From Stomoxys calcitrans (Eukaryota; Arthropoda; Insecta; Diptera; Muscidae): a stretch of 64,000 bases of DNA. The notes beneath the pieces are model-generated. The model did not search any database and was not told the origin of the DNA. It saw nothing but the letters and a program-made list of their open reading frames with translations. Where the stretch lies: the NCBI RefSeq assembly GCF_963082655.1, contig NC_081553.1, positions 45,737,859 through 45,801,858 on the forward strand. Reading direction: 5' to 3'. Every line of letters begins with the position of its first letter. Position 1 is the first letter of the stretch. This document shows, in pieces, positions 47,031 through 58,909 of this stretch. Both the position numbers and the translations under genes were made by a program.

Positions 47031-48290
47031 TTTTGTTTGGATTTGAACCCAGGCTTTCATCATCATACAATGACATTCTTTCCTCTGTGTCAAGCTGTCT
47101 TCCCTTTAAGCTTGCTTCCCTTCATAAAGGTTTGCAAACTAGCTCCTTTTAAGAAATCCTTAGTTTCTATAAAAAATCGATGTCTTTCAACCTTCCTCCC
47201 CATACCGCCCTCTCTCCCAGAAATGAAGCCTAAATTAACCTACACCTTACCATGCCAAAAACGAATAAAAACAAGATGTACACACAAGGAAAAAAAGTGA
47301 TTCAGGAAATCGTCTGCAACTTGAACATTGGCCTGATAACAATTTGCTTGGAAGTGTAAAGACTAAGACTTGCCACTCTTTTTCCATACGGTTGCCAATA
47401 AAACTCAAGTGACTATCATTTCATGATACACCAAATGCAAGTGGCAGCTGGCGGCCAACTTGGCGTTCATTTGTCTGCTATTTTTATTTGGGTGATTTAG
47501 TTTTCTCACAGACAACCACGAAGAAGAAGAAGAGGAGGTCTATACAGAAAAGTTGTTGCACACGCCTTCATACCGGCCTTCACATAAACCAGGCTTTGAT
47601 ACAATGTGGTAAATCAGGATTTGTTAGAGAAAGTAAAAATTGAATCTCCACCATTCGCTGGGATATGTCATTGCAGATAGACTGACTACAGTCTGTCTAA
47701 AGGCAAGCTGATTTAATTATGTCTGCGTTGAAAAACCAAATTTTAGCTTTGTTTTTTGTTTGCCTTATAACTGCATAACAATGACATGAAGTTCAATACT
47801 ATTAACAAGTTGTATGATTAAATGCATTGTCTGATGACAATTTTCCAGATCTTTTCAAAATGTCATTTGCGCAAATCAAAGCGCAACAAAAAACACTAAA
47901 CAATATGTGCGTATATGAAGCCACCTAAACCTCTGCAATAGCCTAACGAAAGACTTAAGAGACAAACACGTTTTAACATATCGATAAATTAAGGCAAGAA
48001 AACATGCAGTGCACGAGGAAGCTTCAACTGTTACATTGAATTATTGTTAATGCATATTAATGAAAGCTTTTAAAATGTCAACAAAATTGCAATCAACTAC
48101 ATTTGTGCATATCTGAGTGGTTGATGAAAGACAAATAAATTCCAGTTTGATGACAACAATTTCAACATTGCAAAATATTTATGTATAATTTTTATGGATT
48201 TCACCTCTTGAAATATAGAGGGATTTTCACAAGCTTTAAGAACTTAAGGCTTGAGCAATATTTATAAAATATATATAAAAAAAATTGTAT
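47031..48290. other. AT-rich spacer with one 26 bp motif
   Basis: 47036-47095 faintly resembles a SINE head ('gatttgaacccaggctttca'). Motif copy 6 at 47945-47970. No gene recognised. Confidence 0.5.
47945..47970 (+). promoter_or_regulatory. 26 bp dispersed motif, copy 6
   Basis: AACGAAAGACTTAAG, AG, ACAAACACG. Confidence 0.45.
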
Positions 48291-49690
48291 ATACCAAGTA
48301 AAAATGCGTTGAGTTCCACCGGCCCCAAATTTTGATACCCACAACCTCGTATGTATATGGCAGCTATACCCAAACATAAACCAATCTGAACTATATAATG
48401 CACGGATCTCGAAAAGCCTAATTGCGCATTTCATAGGTCCAAGATCATAAATCGGGAGATGGGTCTATATGGCAGCTATACCTAAAGGGTGATTTTTTTG
48501 AGGTTAGGATTTTCATGCATTAGTATTTGACAGATCACGTGGGATTTCAGACATGGTGTCAAAGAGAAAGATGCTCAGTATGCTTTGACATTTCATCATG
48601 AATAGACTTACTAACGAGCAACGCTTGCAAATCATTGAATTTTATTACCAAAATCAGTGTTCGGTTCGAAATGTGTTTATTCACCGTAACGTTGCGTCCA
48701 ACAGCATCTTTGAAAAAATACGGTCCAATGATTCCACCAGCGTACAAACCACACCAAACAGTGCATTTTTCGGGATGCATGGGCAGTTCTTGAACGGCTT
48801 CTGGTTGCTCTTCACTCCAAATGCGGCAATTTTGCTTATTTACGTAGCCATTTAACCAGAAATGAGCCTCATCGCTGAACAAAATTTGTCAAAATTTGAA
48901 CACATTTCGAACCGAACACTGATTTTGGTAATAAAATTCAATGATTTGCAAGCGTTGCTCGTTAGTAAGTCTATTCACGATGAAATGTCAAAGCATACTG
49001 AGCATCTTTCTCTTTGACACCATGTCTGAAATCCCACGTGATCTGTCAAATACTAATGCATGAAAATCCTAACCTCAAAAAAATCACCCTTTATAAATGG
49101 ACCCATTTGGGCCATATTGAATATGAATTTCGAAGAGCCTTACACAGCCCATTGTGTAAAATTTCAACGAACTGAGTTAAAAACGTGCTTAATGGTCTCA
49201 AGAATTTAAATCGGAACATCGGTATATATGGCAGCTACATCCAAATATAGTCCGATCATGAGCATACTCGGTACGAATGTCGAAGGGCCTAACAGAACTC
49301 ATTGTGCAAAATTTCAGATAAATCAGCAAATAAATAAAACTTTTAAGGACTTAAAACCTAAAATCGGGAGATAGGTATATAGGGCAGTTACATCCATATC
49401 TGGAACGAACTTGTCCATATTCTCGCTACTCGCTATCTAACATTTCGTCGAAGTCATAAATCTGTGCCCATTGTGGTCCCAAGACGTTAAATTGAGGATC
49501 GGTCTATATGGCAGTTATTTCGAAATAAAGACCGGTCTTAACCATACTCGGTACGATATTCGAGAGCCTTAATGCAACTCATTGTGCCTAATTTCAATAG
49601 AATGGGTTAATATATTCACATATTATGGGCCTAAAACCTAAAATCGGATGATCGATGTAAATGGCAGTTATATTCTATATTAAACCGATC
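48291..49690 (-). mobile_element. diverged R153a element split by a mariner foldback
   Basis: Tail-like 'caagtaaaaatgcgttgagt' at 48297, 'gatacccacaacctcg', then units at about 48440, 49220, 49370, 49510 and 49650 with many substitutions. Interrupted at 48485-49091. Confidence 0.65.
48485..49091. mobile_element. mariner foldback derivative (607 bp)
   Basis: Flanked by TA (48483-48484 and 49092-49093). Both ends start AAGGGTGATTTTTTTGAGG and remain complementary for about 190 bp, including the start of the transposase gene (NRLTNEQRLQIIEFYYQNQC SVRNVF on both strands). Between the arms, on the minus strand at 48882-48680, lies a core fragment FSDEAHFWLNGYVNKQNC and KCTVWCGLYAGGIIGPYFFK. Both arms therefore derive from the same (5') end of a mariner. 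No functional enzyme. Confidence 0.85.
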
Positions 49691-49870
49691 CGGGCCTTTG
49701 AAAGAATCGAAAGAGAGTCAGGAAAACTGGGTGCGGCAGTAAATGCAGATAAGACGAAATGGATGGTTTGAACTCCCAAAACGCCATGTAACACCGGTCA
49801 GATAAAGAAAACGGAGAAATTTGGCAACCACAACTTTGAGGTAGTCAGCAGTTTTGAGATACAGGCGGAA
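49691..49870 (+). pseudogene. short RTE-type LINE RT fragment
   Basis: Reads FERIERESGKLGAAVNADKT KWMV, a stop, then KKTEKFGNHNFEVVSSFE. This matches the region just after the RT catalytic motif of RTE-like LINEs (eS..vGl.vN..KTKyM and yeFe.V.sF). Joined at both ends to R153 sequence. Confidence 0.55.
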
Positions 49871-50083
49871 GGACATGGCTAAGTAGTCTTAGATTTTTAC
49901 AACGATCAATACCTTATAGGGTTTCTCTTCCAAATCGTGCAAATCGGTTCAGTAGATCACAGGTTATGGCCCAGAAGGTTGGAGAGGTCAAAAATCAACT
50001 TTGACACCCTCTATTAAAGATAAAGGCCAACAACGGAATTTTTTGTGAAAACATATGTCCTCCTTTATAAAAGTCTGGAACAT
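49871..50083. other. R153a head scrap and short spacer
   Basis: 'ggacatggctaagtagtctt' and 'acgatcaataccttataggg' are parts of an R153a head; the rest is unassigned. Confidence 0.4.
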
Positions 50084-50944
50084 TTGTATACCCACCACTA
50101 TAGGATAGGGGGTATATTCATTTAGACATTTCGTTTGCAACATTTCGAAAAATCCATTTCCGACCCTACAAAATATATACATATTTCGGATCGTCGCAGT
50201 TAAAGGTTTTGTGCACGCAAAATCGGACCATATTTGGATATATGGCTGCCATATAGACCGATCTGCCGATTAAGGAACTGAAGTCCATAAAAGATGCATT
50301 TATTATTCGATTTCGCTGAAATTTGGAGCAGTGAGTTGTTGTAAGCCTGCCGATATCCAACCCAAATATTGTTGAGTTAGCTTGAGCTTTCCGACTTCCG
50401 ACTCAAATATGGTTCAGATCAGACTATATTTAGATGTAGCTGCCATATAGGCCGATTTGCCGATTTGTGGTCTGAAACCCATAAAAGTTTTATCTATTTC
50501 CCGATTTCCCCGAAATTTTAAACAGCGAGTTGTTTTAAGACTCCCGACACCAGACCCAAATATGATTTCGATCGGACTATATTTAGCTTTAGTCGCCATA
50601 TAGACCGATTAATCAAGTGCCTTAAGCTCATAAGAGCTGCATTTATCATCCAACCAGCATATATTCCAAATCAGACTATATTTGGATATAGCTGCAATAA
50701 AGACCGATCTTCCAATTTAGGGTCTTACTTCCGTAAAAAGCGGATTTTTTGGCCAATTTCGCTGAAACTGTGGCTTGAATAAGAGTTCTTGGGACCTAAA
50801 TAAATTATGATTCAAATCAACTCCCATTTGCATATAATAATGGTTATGGTAGTTGAGTTGTTATAAAAGAGGATCGTTAATTTATCCATGGCGGTGGGTA
50901 TCCAAAGTTCGGCAAGGACGAACTTAACATCCTTTTTGCTTGTT
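50084..50944 (+). mobile_element. R153a element with head and tail, diverged
   Basis: Head 'tatacccaccactataggat' at 50088, four units, tail 'gcggtgggtatccaaagttc' with palindrome arms damaged (GGCAAGGACG), ending GCTTGTT at 50944. Confidence 0.75.
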
Positions 50945-51034
50945 TTTAACTTTTACTTCCAAAGCTATATTAAATGTCATAATTTTAACATGGGTCTGTC
51001 GCACGAAGATTGCGTAAAAGCGGATTTATTATGT

Positions 51035-52664
51035 AACAAGTAAAAAGGTGTTAAGTTCGGCCGGGGCGAACTTTGGATACCAGTGAAAATTCAGAATCCT
51101 CTGAAAATTTCATACCTTATGTCCCATAGCAGTCATATCGAAATACGACCCGATTTGGACCAAATAATAATAAGTACAAGTCATTGTTCAATTATGTATA
51201 ACCAAATATTGGTATTTTTAGTAGCTATATCTAAAAATAAACCGATCTGAACCATATACAACATGGATGTCGAAAAGCCTAACATAAGTCAATGTGTCAA
51301 ATTTCAGCTAAATCGGATTATAAATGCGCCTCTTATGGGCCCAAGACTTTAAATCGAGATATCGGTCTATATGGCAGCTATACCCAAATCTTGATCGATC
51401 CGAGTGAAATTGAAGAATGATGTCGAAAAGCCCAATACAACTCACTGTCCCAAATTGCGGCGACATAGGACAATAACTCCGCTCTTTATGGACAAAAAAA
51501 CATAAAACTGAGAGATCGGTCTATATGGCAGCTATATACACATCTTGACCGATATGTGCCATAATGCAGAACTATGTAAAGTATCCCAAAATTCGGCGAC
51601 ATCGGACAATAAATGCCCCTTTTATGGGCCTAAGACCCAAAATCGGAGGATCGGTCTATATGACAGCTATATCCAAATCTGGACTGATCTGAGTCAAATT
51701 GACGATTAATGTCGAAGGACCAAATATTACTCACTGTCCCGAATTTCGGCGATATCGGATATTAAATGCGCCTTTTATGGGCAAAAAACCTTAAATCGGG
51801 AGATCGGTCTATATGGCAGCTATATCCAAATCTGGACCGATCTGACGAAGAATGTCGAGGAGCCTAACACAACTCACTGCCCCAAATTACAGCAAAATCC
51901 GATAATATGGGTCTAAGACCCTAAATCGGAGGATCGGTCTATATGGCAGCTATATCCAAATCTGGACCGATCTTGGCCAAATTGACGAAGGATGTCGAAG
52001 GGCGTAACAGAACTCACTGTCCCAAATTTCAGCAAAATCGGCTTTTATGGGCCTAAGGCCCTAAATCGGCGGATCGGTCTATATGACAGCTATAACCAAA
52101 ACTGGACCGATCTAGGCCAAATTGGCGAAGGTTGTCGAATGGCATAACATAACTCGCTGTCCCAAATTTCATCAAAATCGGATAGTAAATGTAGCTTTTA
52201 TGGCCTAAGACCCTAAATCGGAGGATCGGTCTATATGGCAGCTATATCCAAATCTGCACCGAACTGAGCCAAATTGACGAAGGATGTCGAAGGGCCTAAC
52301 ACAACTTACTGTCCCAAATTTCAGCAAAATCGGATAACAAAGGTGGCTTTTATGGGCCTAAGACCCTAAATCGGCGGATCGGTCTATATGGGGGCTATAT
52401 CAAGATATAGTCCGATATAGCTCATCTTCGAACTTAACCTGCTTATGGACAAAAAAAGACTCTGTGCAAAATTTTAGCTCAATATCTCTATTTTTGAAGA
52501 CTGTAGCGTGATTTCAACAGACAGACGGATATACGGACGGACATGTCTAAAACGTCTCAGATTTTTATGCTGATCAAGAATATATGAACTTTATAGGGTC
52601 GGAAATGGATATTTCGAATGACAAAATGAATACGCCCCCATCCTTTGGCGGTGGGTATAAAAAT
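51035..52664 (-). mobile_element. R153a element, complete termini
   Basis: Plus strand opens AACAAGTAAAAAGGTGTTAA, 'gttcggccggggcgaacttt' and closes with head 'tggcggtgggtataaaaatg'. About eight units ('gatcggtctatatggcagct'). Confidence 0.85.
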
Positions 52665-52878
52665 GAATCAGTGCAAAGTTTCAACTCAATATCTCTATTT
52701 TTGAAGACTGTAGCGTGATTTAAACAGACAGACGGACGGACATGTCTAGAACGTCTTAGATTTTTACGCTGATCAAGAACATGTATACTTTTTAGGGTCG
52801 GAAATGAATATTTCGATGTTTTGCAAACGGAATGACAAAATGAATACAGCCCCATCCTTCGGTGGTGGTTATAAAAAT
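52665..52878 (-). repeat. second R153a head, tandem to the first
   Basis: A direct second copy of the head region ('ctcaatatctctatttttga' to 'ggtggtggttataaaaattg') follows immediately after the first head. Confidence 0.8.
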
Positions 52879-52884
52879 TGGAAT

Positions 52885-53100
52885 TTCTTCCCAAGCGGTT
52901 CGCCACACCCCCAAAATTAAGCCCTAAATGTACATGTGCACCAAAAGGGACAATATGGAACCAAAAGAAGGTTGTTCAGAATACACTACGAAAGGTTTAT
53001 AAAAATTCAATCCGGGGATCGCCCCAGCCCAAAATTATGCCCCAAATGGACATGTATATCAAACGAGACAATACGGTATACTTATGAAAGATATTTGAAA
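52885..53100 (-). repeat. R131-related units, diverged
   Basis: 'gatcgccccagcccaaaatt' and 'tatgaaagatatttgaaagt' follow the R131 unit order but with a different 'ggacatgtatatcaaa' core. Confidence 0.45.
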
Positions 53101-53103
53101 GTT

Positions 53104-54088
53104 AACAAGTAAAAAGGCGTTAAGTTCGGCCGGGCCGAACTTTGGATACCCACCACCTCGGCTATATATGTAAACCACCTTTCGTCAAAATCCGGTGCAA
53201 AACTCATAACTTATGTCCCATAGCAGTAATATGTGGAGGGGCTTAACTTAACTCTTTGTCCCAAATTTCGGCAACATCGGACTATAAATGCGCTTTTTAT
53301 GGCCCCAAAACCTAAAACCGAGAGATCGGTCTATATGGCAGCTATATCCAAATCTGGATCGATCAGTGCGATAATGCAGAAGTATGTCAAGGGGTTTAAC
53401 TTAACTCACTGTCCCAAATTTCGGCGACATCGGACAATAAATGCGCGTTTTATGGGCCTAAGACCCCAAATCGGAGGATCGGTCTATATGGCAGCTATAT
53501 CCAAAACTGGACCGATCTGAGCCAAATTCACAGAGGACGTCGGAGGGCCTAAGCCAACGCACTGTCCGAAATTTCAGCAAAATCGGATAATAAATGTAGC
53601 TTTTATGAGCATATAACCCTAAATCGGAGGATCGGTCTATATGGCAGCTATATCCAAATCTAGACCGATCTGGGCCAAATTGACGGAGGATGTCGAAGGA
53701 CCTAACACAACTCAAAACTGTCCCAAATTTCAGCAAAATCGGATAATAAATGTGGCTTTTATGGGCCTAAGACCCTAAATCGGCCGATCGGTCTATATGG
53801 GGGCTATATCAAGATATAGTCCGATATAGCCCATCTTCGAACTTAACCTGCTTATGGACAAAAAAAAGAATCTGTGCAAAGTTTCAGCTCAATATCTCAA
53901 TTTTTAAAGGCTGTAGCGTGATTTTAACAGACAGACGGACAGACGGACGGACATGTCTAGATCGTCTTAGATTTTTATGCTGATCAAGAATATATATACT
54001 TTATAGGGTCGGAAATGGATATTTCGATGTGTTGCAAACGGAATGACAAAATGAATATACCCCCATCCTTCGGTGGTGGGTATAAAAA
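53104..54088 (-). mobile_element. R153a element, complete termini
   Basis: AACAAGTAAAAAGGCGTTAA with intact palindrome (AAGTTCGGCC, G, GGCCGAACTT) at 53120-53140, four units, and head to 54088 ('cggtggtgggtataaaaacg'). Among the least decayed copies. Confidence 0.85.
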
Positions 54089-54581
54089 CGAATATGAATT
54101 ATTTTCAAATTTGGACCATGTCCAATAGGAGCCGCCAACACTTAAGGGTGTAGCGAAGCACACCTGGAAAGCTAATATTGTCTATATATATTGCCCGACT
54201 TATGTTTATAAAGCTGTTGTTATAACAATTTTGCATGGATTTACCCCTAGTTTGGTGCGAATTGTTTTACTACCCATCTTATCACCTCTGCCCAATTATA
54301 ACAAAATACAACAAATATTAAGATATCCCGATTTAGGCTTAAGGGGCTTTTGTAGGTTATTACTATCGGCACCGACAGACTTTCTTAAAATTTTTCTCGA
54401 AGTTTCTTTTGAATTTTTTCCAAACATTTAATTTTGCAGAAAATTTTATCGAAATAAAATTGTGTGCTTTCAACTGACGAACTGACTGCTAGATTGTCCT
54501 AAACTATCAGGGTGATTAAGGAGGCACCCCTTTTCTGGGGTCATACATTAATTGTTTAAGGTTTAACAGGTTGTTTTATTA
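54089..54581. other. Spacer; no gene seen
   Basis: Short ORF 54231-54431 without recognisable domain; otherwise AT-rich. Confidence 0.45.
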
Positions 54582-54817
54582 TTGGGTTGCCCAAAAACTA
54601 ATTGCGGATTTTTCATATAGTCGGCGTTGACAAATTTTTTCACAGCTTGTGACTCTGTAATTGCATTCTTTCTTCCGTCAGTTATCAGCTGTTACTTTTA
54701 GCTTGCTTTAGAACAAAGTGTAAAAAAAGTATATTTGATTAAAGTTCATTCTAAGTTTTATTAAAAATGCATTTACTTTCTTTTAAAAAAACCGCAATTA
54801 CTTTTTGGGCAACCCAA
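54582..54817. mobile_element. mariner-type MITE, copy D
   Basis: TTGGGTTGCCC to GGGCAACCCAA with TA at 54580-54581 and 54818-54819. The only copy in unique DNA. Confidence 0.9.
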
Positions 54818-55620
54818 TATTCATTTTAAATTCAAACAAATAGGACTCTTAGTATAAGCCTTTTCTTAATGGTAATACCGAATATAAATAATCACTATAG
54901 ACATGTAGAATAATGTTTTCCCACAATCCAATCGTATATTTCACAAATATCTTGGTAATACAAGCAATGCGAAATAATGGTTAACAAAGCCATAGAGAAA
55001 CCGCAGACAGAGTACTTAAGCAAATAGGAGGTGTATACAATTACATGCACTAAATTACAAAATATCCATAAAATTTTAAAATTTTGCCATAACAATTTTT
55101 TGGTTATTCTCTATTTATGCTATTCGATTGAACTGTTAACCTAGAACTGAATAAATATATTGTGTTTTTAGTTCTATTAATTCTAAAATCTGAAACGATT
55201 TTGAGGTAATGAATTCGTTTACACTTCCAAAGTAATTGAGAAGTACGGCCAAACATTCAAGAAACGTGACATGGTAGCATATAATTGTTATTTCACAAGA
55301 ACAAATGTAAGGCAAACAGAAGACAAACAACTGAAATATAATACAAGGTTTGTTGTTGTGCTAAGATTTTGTCCACAGCAAACCTATGCTGCATTTATAG
55401 TTTACCAATGTTGTGGCAACATTACTGGCTTGCCACAGATAAATGTTGTAAATGTAAATTGGAAGAAAATTACATGGTACGATACAATTATTGCACAATC
55501 GCAAGGTTAGATGTGAGAAAAATATGACGGAAAAATAAAAACGAAAATATTAAAGTTAAAAAAAAATCATGCAAAACTAAATGACAGGTAAAATTAGTTG
55601 GGATTGTTTGAATGCAACAG

Positions 55621-55646
55621 AACAAAAGACTTTAGAGACGAACTTG
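55621..55646 (+). promoter_or_regulatory. 26 bp dispersed motif, copy 7
   Basis: AACAAAAGACTTTAG, AG, ACGAACTTG. Confidence 0.5.
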
Positions 55647-55786
55647 AATTTTGTGTCATTATGTAGAATGGTAGATAAATTATAAATTAATAAAACAAAA
55701 ACATCTAGGGCTGATTTTTTAGGACTCAAATAAAGGAGGAAAATATAGCCAGTATAGTCAATTATTTGCTAGCTTACATCACTCAC

Positions 55787-55812
55787 AACAAAAGACTTAA
55801 GCAACGAACTTG
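55787..55812 (+). promoter_or_regulatory. 26 bp dispersed motif, copy 8 (left arm of inverted pair)
   Basis: AACAAAAGACTTAAG, CA, ACGAACTTG, followed by AAATT. Confidence 0.55.
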
Positions 55813-55857
55813 AAATTACTGTTATGCTTTTGTTTGCATTCTGCATAATCGAAATTT

Positions 55858-55883
55858 CAAGTTCGCTTCTTAAGTCCTTTGTT
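55858..55883 (-). promoter_or_regulatory. 26 bp dispersed motif, copy 9 (right arm of inverted pair)
   Basis: Minus strand AACAAAGGACTTAAG, AA, GCGAACTTG, followed by AAATT. Faces copy 8 across about 45 bp. Confidence 0.55.
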
Positions 55884-56470
55884 TCTAGTGCTAAAAAATA
55901 CACACTGATTGGCCACATCCGTATTATTTGTTTTTTGTTTTTTTTTTCAAACAACTATTACTCAAACACCTTTTGAATCAATTTCTTTTGATCTCCCAAC
56001 AAAAGTCAGTTCTCAGTATTCCAACTTAGTCTTAGAAATTCATTTATTTTTCCCCCAATGTACAAGGGGTTGTACGTGATCATCATTTCTCATCTCTTCA
56101 TCATACTACTTAAAAATAATTACTTCTTTCGTTCCACCTTCTCCTCTTCTTTAGATATTAATCACCTTAGTGAGTCTGTGTGGTTTTTTATTATTCAACA
56201 CAATCTTTGAATTTGTTGTAATGGTAATCTTTTTTTTTTGTTTTTTGATGGCAAGAGGGCTATACATGTTTGAAGTTTTATTATTTTTTTATTTTTTGGA
56301 AACAAAAGAAATAATTCGAACCATTATTATGAATTATATACTCTACCGATAACTCAATAATGCCACAATAAACATGAATAATAACCTTATGATTTATTAC
56401 TCCTATTTTTTTTTTCTTTTGTTTCTTTTGAAATTGTCCATTATTTCAACTTTTGCTTTCGTTACATTTG

Positions 56471-58097
56471 TTTTTTATACCCACCACCGAAGGATGGGGG
56501 TATATTCATTTTGTCATTCCGTTTGCAACACATCGAAATATCCATTTCCGACCCTATAAAGTATATATATTCTTGATCAGCGTGAAAATCTAAGACGATC
56601 TAGCCATGTCCGTCCGTCTGTACGTCTGTCCGTCTGTCTGTTGAAATCACGCTACAGACTTTAAAAATAGAGATATTGAGCTGAAATTTTGCACAGATTC
56701 TTTTTTTGTTCATAAGCAGGTTAAGTTCGAAGATGGGCTATATCGGACTATATCTTGATATAGCCCCCATATAGACCGATCCGCCGATTTAGGGTCTTAG
56801 GCCCATAAAAGCTACATTTATTATTCGATTTTGTTGAAATTTGCGACAGTGAGTTGTGTTAGGCCCTTCGACATCCTCTGTCAATTTGGCTCAGATCGGT
56901 CCAGATTTGGATATAGCTGCCATATAGACCGATCACCCGATTTAGGGTCTAAGGCCCATAAAAGCCACATTTATGGTCCGATTTCGCTGAAATTTGGGAC
57001 AGTAAGTTGTGTTGGGCCCTTTGACATATTTCTTCAATTTGGTTCAGATCGGTTCAGATTTGGATATAGCTGCCATACAGACCGATCCTCCGATTTAGGG
57101 TCTTAGGCCCACAAAAGCCACATTTATTATCCGATTTTGATGAAATTCGGGACATTGAATTGTGTAAGGCCCATCGACATCCTTCGTTAAATTGGCCCAG
57201 ATCGGTTCAGATTTGGATATAGCTGCCATATAGATCGATCCTCCGATTTATGGTGTAAGGCCCATAAAAGCCACATTCATTATCCGATTTTGCTGAAATT
57301 TGAGACAGTGAGTTGTGTTAGGCCGTTTGACATATTTCTTCAATTTAGTCCAGATCGGTTCAGATTTAGATATAGCTGCCATATAGACCGATTTCTTGAT
57401 TTATGGTTTTGGGCCCATAAAATGCTCATTTATTGTCCGATGTCGCCGAAATTTGGAACAGTGAGTTAAGTTAAGCCCCTTGACATACTCCTGCAATATC
57501 GCACAGATCGGTCCAGATTTGGATATAGCTGCCATATAGACCGATATCTAGGTTTTAGGTTTTGGGGTCATAAAAGACGCATTTATTGTCCGATATCGCT
57601 GAAATTTGACACAGTGAGTTAAGTTAGGCTCTTCGACGTCCCTCTTCAATTTTGCCCAGATCGGTCCAGATTTGCATATAGCTGCCATATAGACCGATCT
57701 CTGGATTTAAGGTTTAGGGCCCATAAAAGAGGCATTTATTGTCCGATTTCGCCGAAATTTGGGACAGTGCTTTGTGTTAAGCTTTTCGACATGTTTATGC
57801 AACTTGGCCCAAATCGGTCCAGATTTGGATATAGCTGCCATGTAGACCGATATCTCGATTTAAAGTCTTGGCCCCATAAAAGGCGCATTTATAATCCGAT
57901 TTCACTGAAATTTGACACAGTGACTTATGTTCGGCTTTTCGACATCCGTGTCGTATATAGTTCAGATCGGTATGAGGTATATGAGTATAAGGTATGCAAT
58001 TTTCACCGAATTTTGATGAAAGGTGGTTTACATATATACCCGAGGTGGTGGGTATCCAAAGTTCGGCCCGGCCGAACTTAACGCCTTTTTACTTGTT
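56471..58097 (+). mobile_element. R153a element, complete termini
   Basis: Head 'atacccaccaccgaaggatg' at 56479, (GTCC)n-like patch near 56610, eight units with 'tagctgccata' at 56914, 57067, 57220, 57373, 57525 (spacing 152-153), tail 'tatatacccgaggtggtggg', palindrome, ACTTGTT at 58097. A good reference copy. Confidence 0.9.
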
Positions 58098-58909
58098 CTT
58101 TTTGCTTTACAGCAAATATAAATTCACTTTCATTAACCTAGCGAAAAGATGAAAAGCTCCCGCTGAACCTAATGGCACTTGAGGTTTAAAATTAGTATTT
58201 AAATCATGAATTTCCGACACCTCATCAATGAGTTGTAAATTTCTTAATCGCATTGTTGGCTATTCATTCATTTGTCTGTGTGTGTGTTTTTTAACTGCTA
58301 ATTTGATTACAAGCCTAGGCCATGGTATTTTAATATCATTTGAAATAAATCAATCAAATATTTAGGTATGTGAGTTTTTTTAATGTGTATGTAATTTAGT
58401 CTCTTTATAAATGTGAACATGTCTGTTAATGACATCATTGAGGTCTATTGTTATAAAAGAGAAATGTAAGGTTTGTTTAGTGAACGCTTTGGTATGCCAG
58501 CAAACAAATTAAACAATTGCATTTATTATTGTTAGAATCTACACAATAACTAATTGAATTGATGTGGTGGACAAAGTGAAATTGCAAAGAAAACTATAAA
58601 TGTGAATTAAGAAAGTAAAACCACTTCAAGTTCGACTTAGCCAAACAATGGATACACAATCTATGTTTATTTCTATATAATTATAAACTAATAGGTGGCT
58701 ACACGCTCATATGTCTTTTTGAAAATATGTAACAAAAAACCTAAATAAATAATTTAAGCTGGAGCCCAAACGATCCCAATATTCAGGGCTATGGGTCCAT
58801 TTCAGGTCCTCACTTATTGATTTCTGTTATTTTCTTTCACAATCACAACAGAGAGCTACCACATGGATTTCGAAATTTTTTAATTTTATTGAAAAAAATT
58901 TTAGTGAAA
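58098..58909. other. AT-rich spacer; no gene seen
   Basis: A few short TG runs; no ORF worth reporting and no 26 bp motif. Confidence 0.5.

Larger units (their letters stand above)
54820..56470. other. AT-rich spacer with three 26 bp motifs
   Basis: No supported gene; 55271-55510 is an open frame of average composition without domain. Motif copies 7, 8 and 9 lie within 270 bp. Confidence 0.55.

Noticed and set aside
47037..47300. 87-codon open frame
   Set aside because: No domain or codon signal; it begins in a SINE-like scrap and ends in lysine-rich low complexity.
53233..53520. Open frame of 95 codons with 51-residue repeats as a repeat protein gene
   Set aside because: It lies in an R153a array; comparable frames are open on both strands in many arrays, with no start context, splice sites or conserved domain.
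55271..55510. 79-codon open frame in unique DNA
   Set aside because: No splice signals fitting an exon and no recognisable family; AT-rich background makes such frames common.
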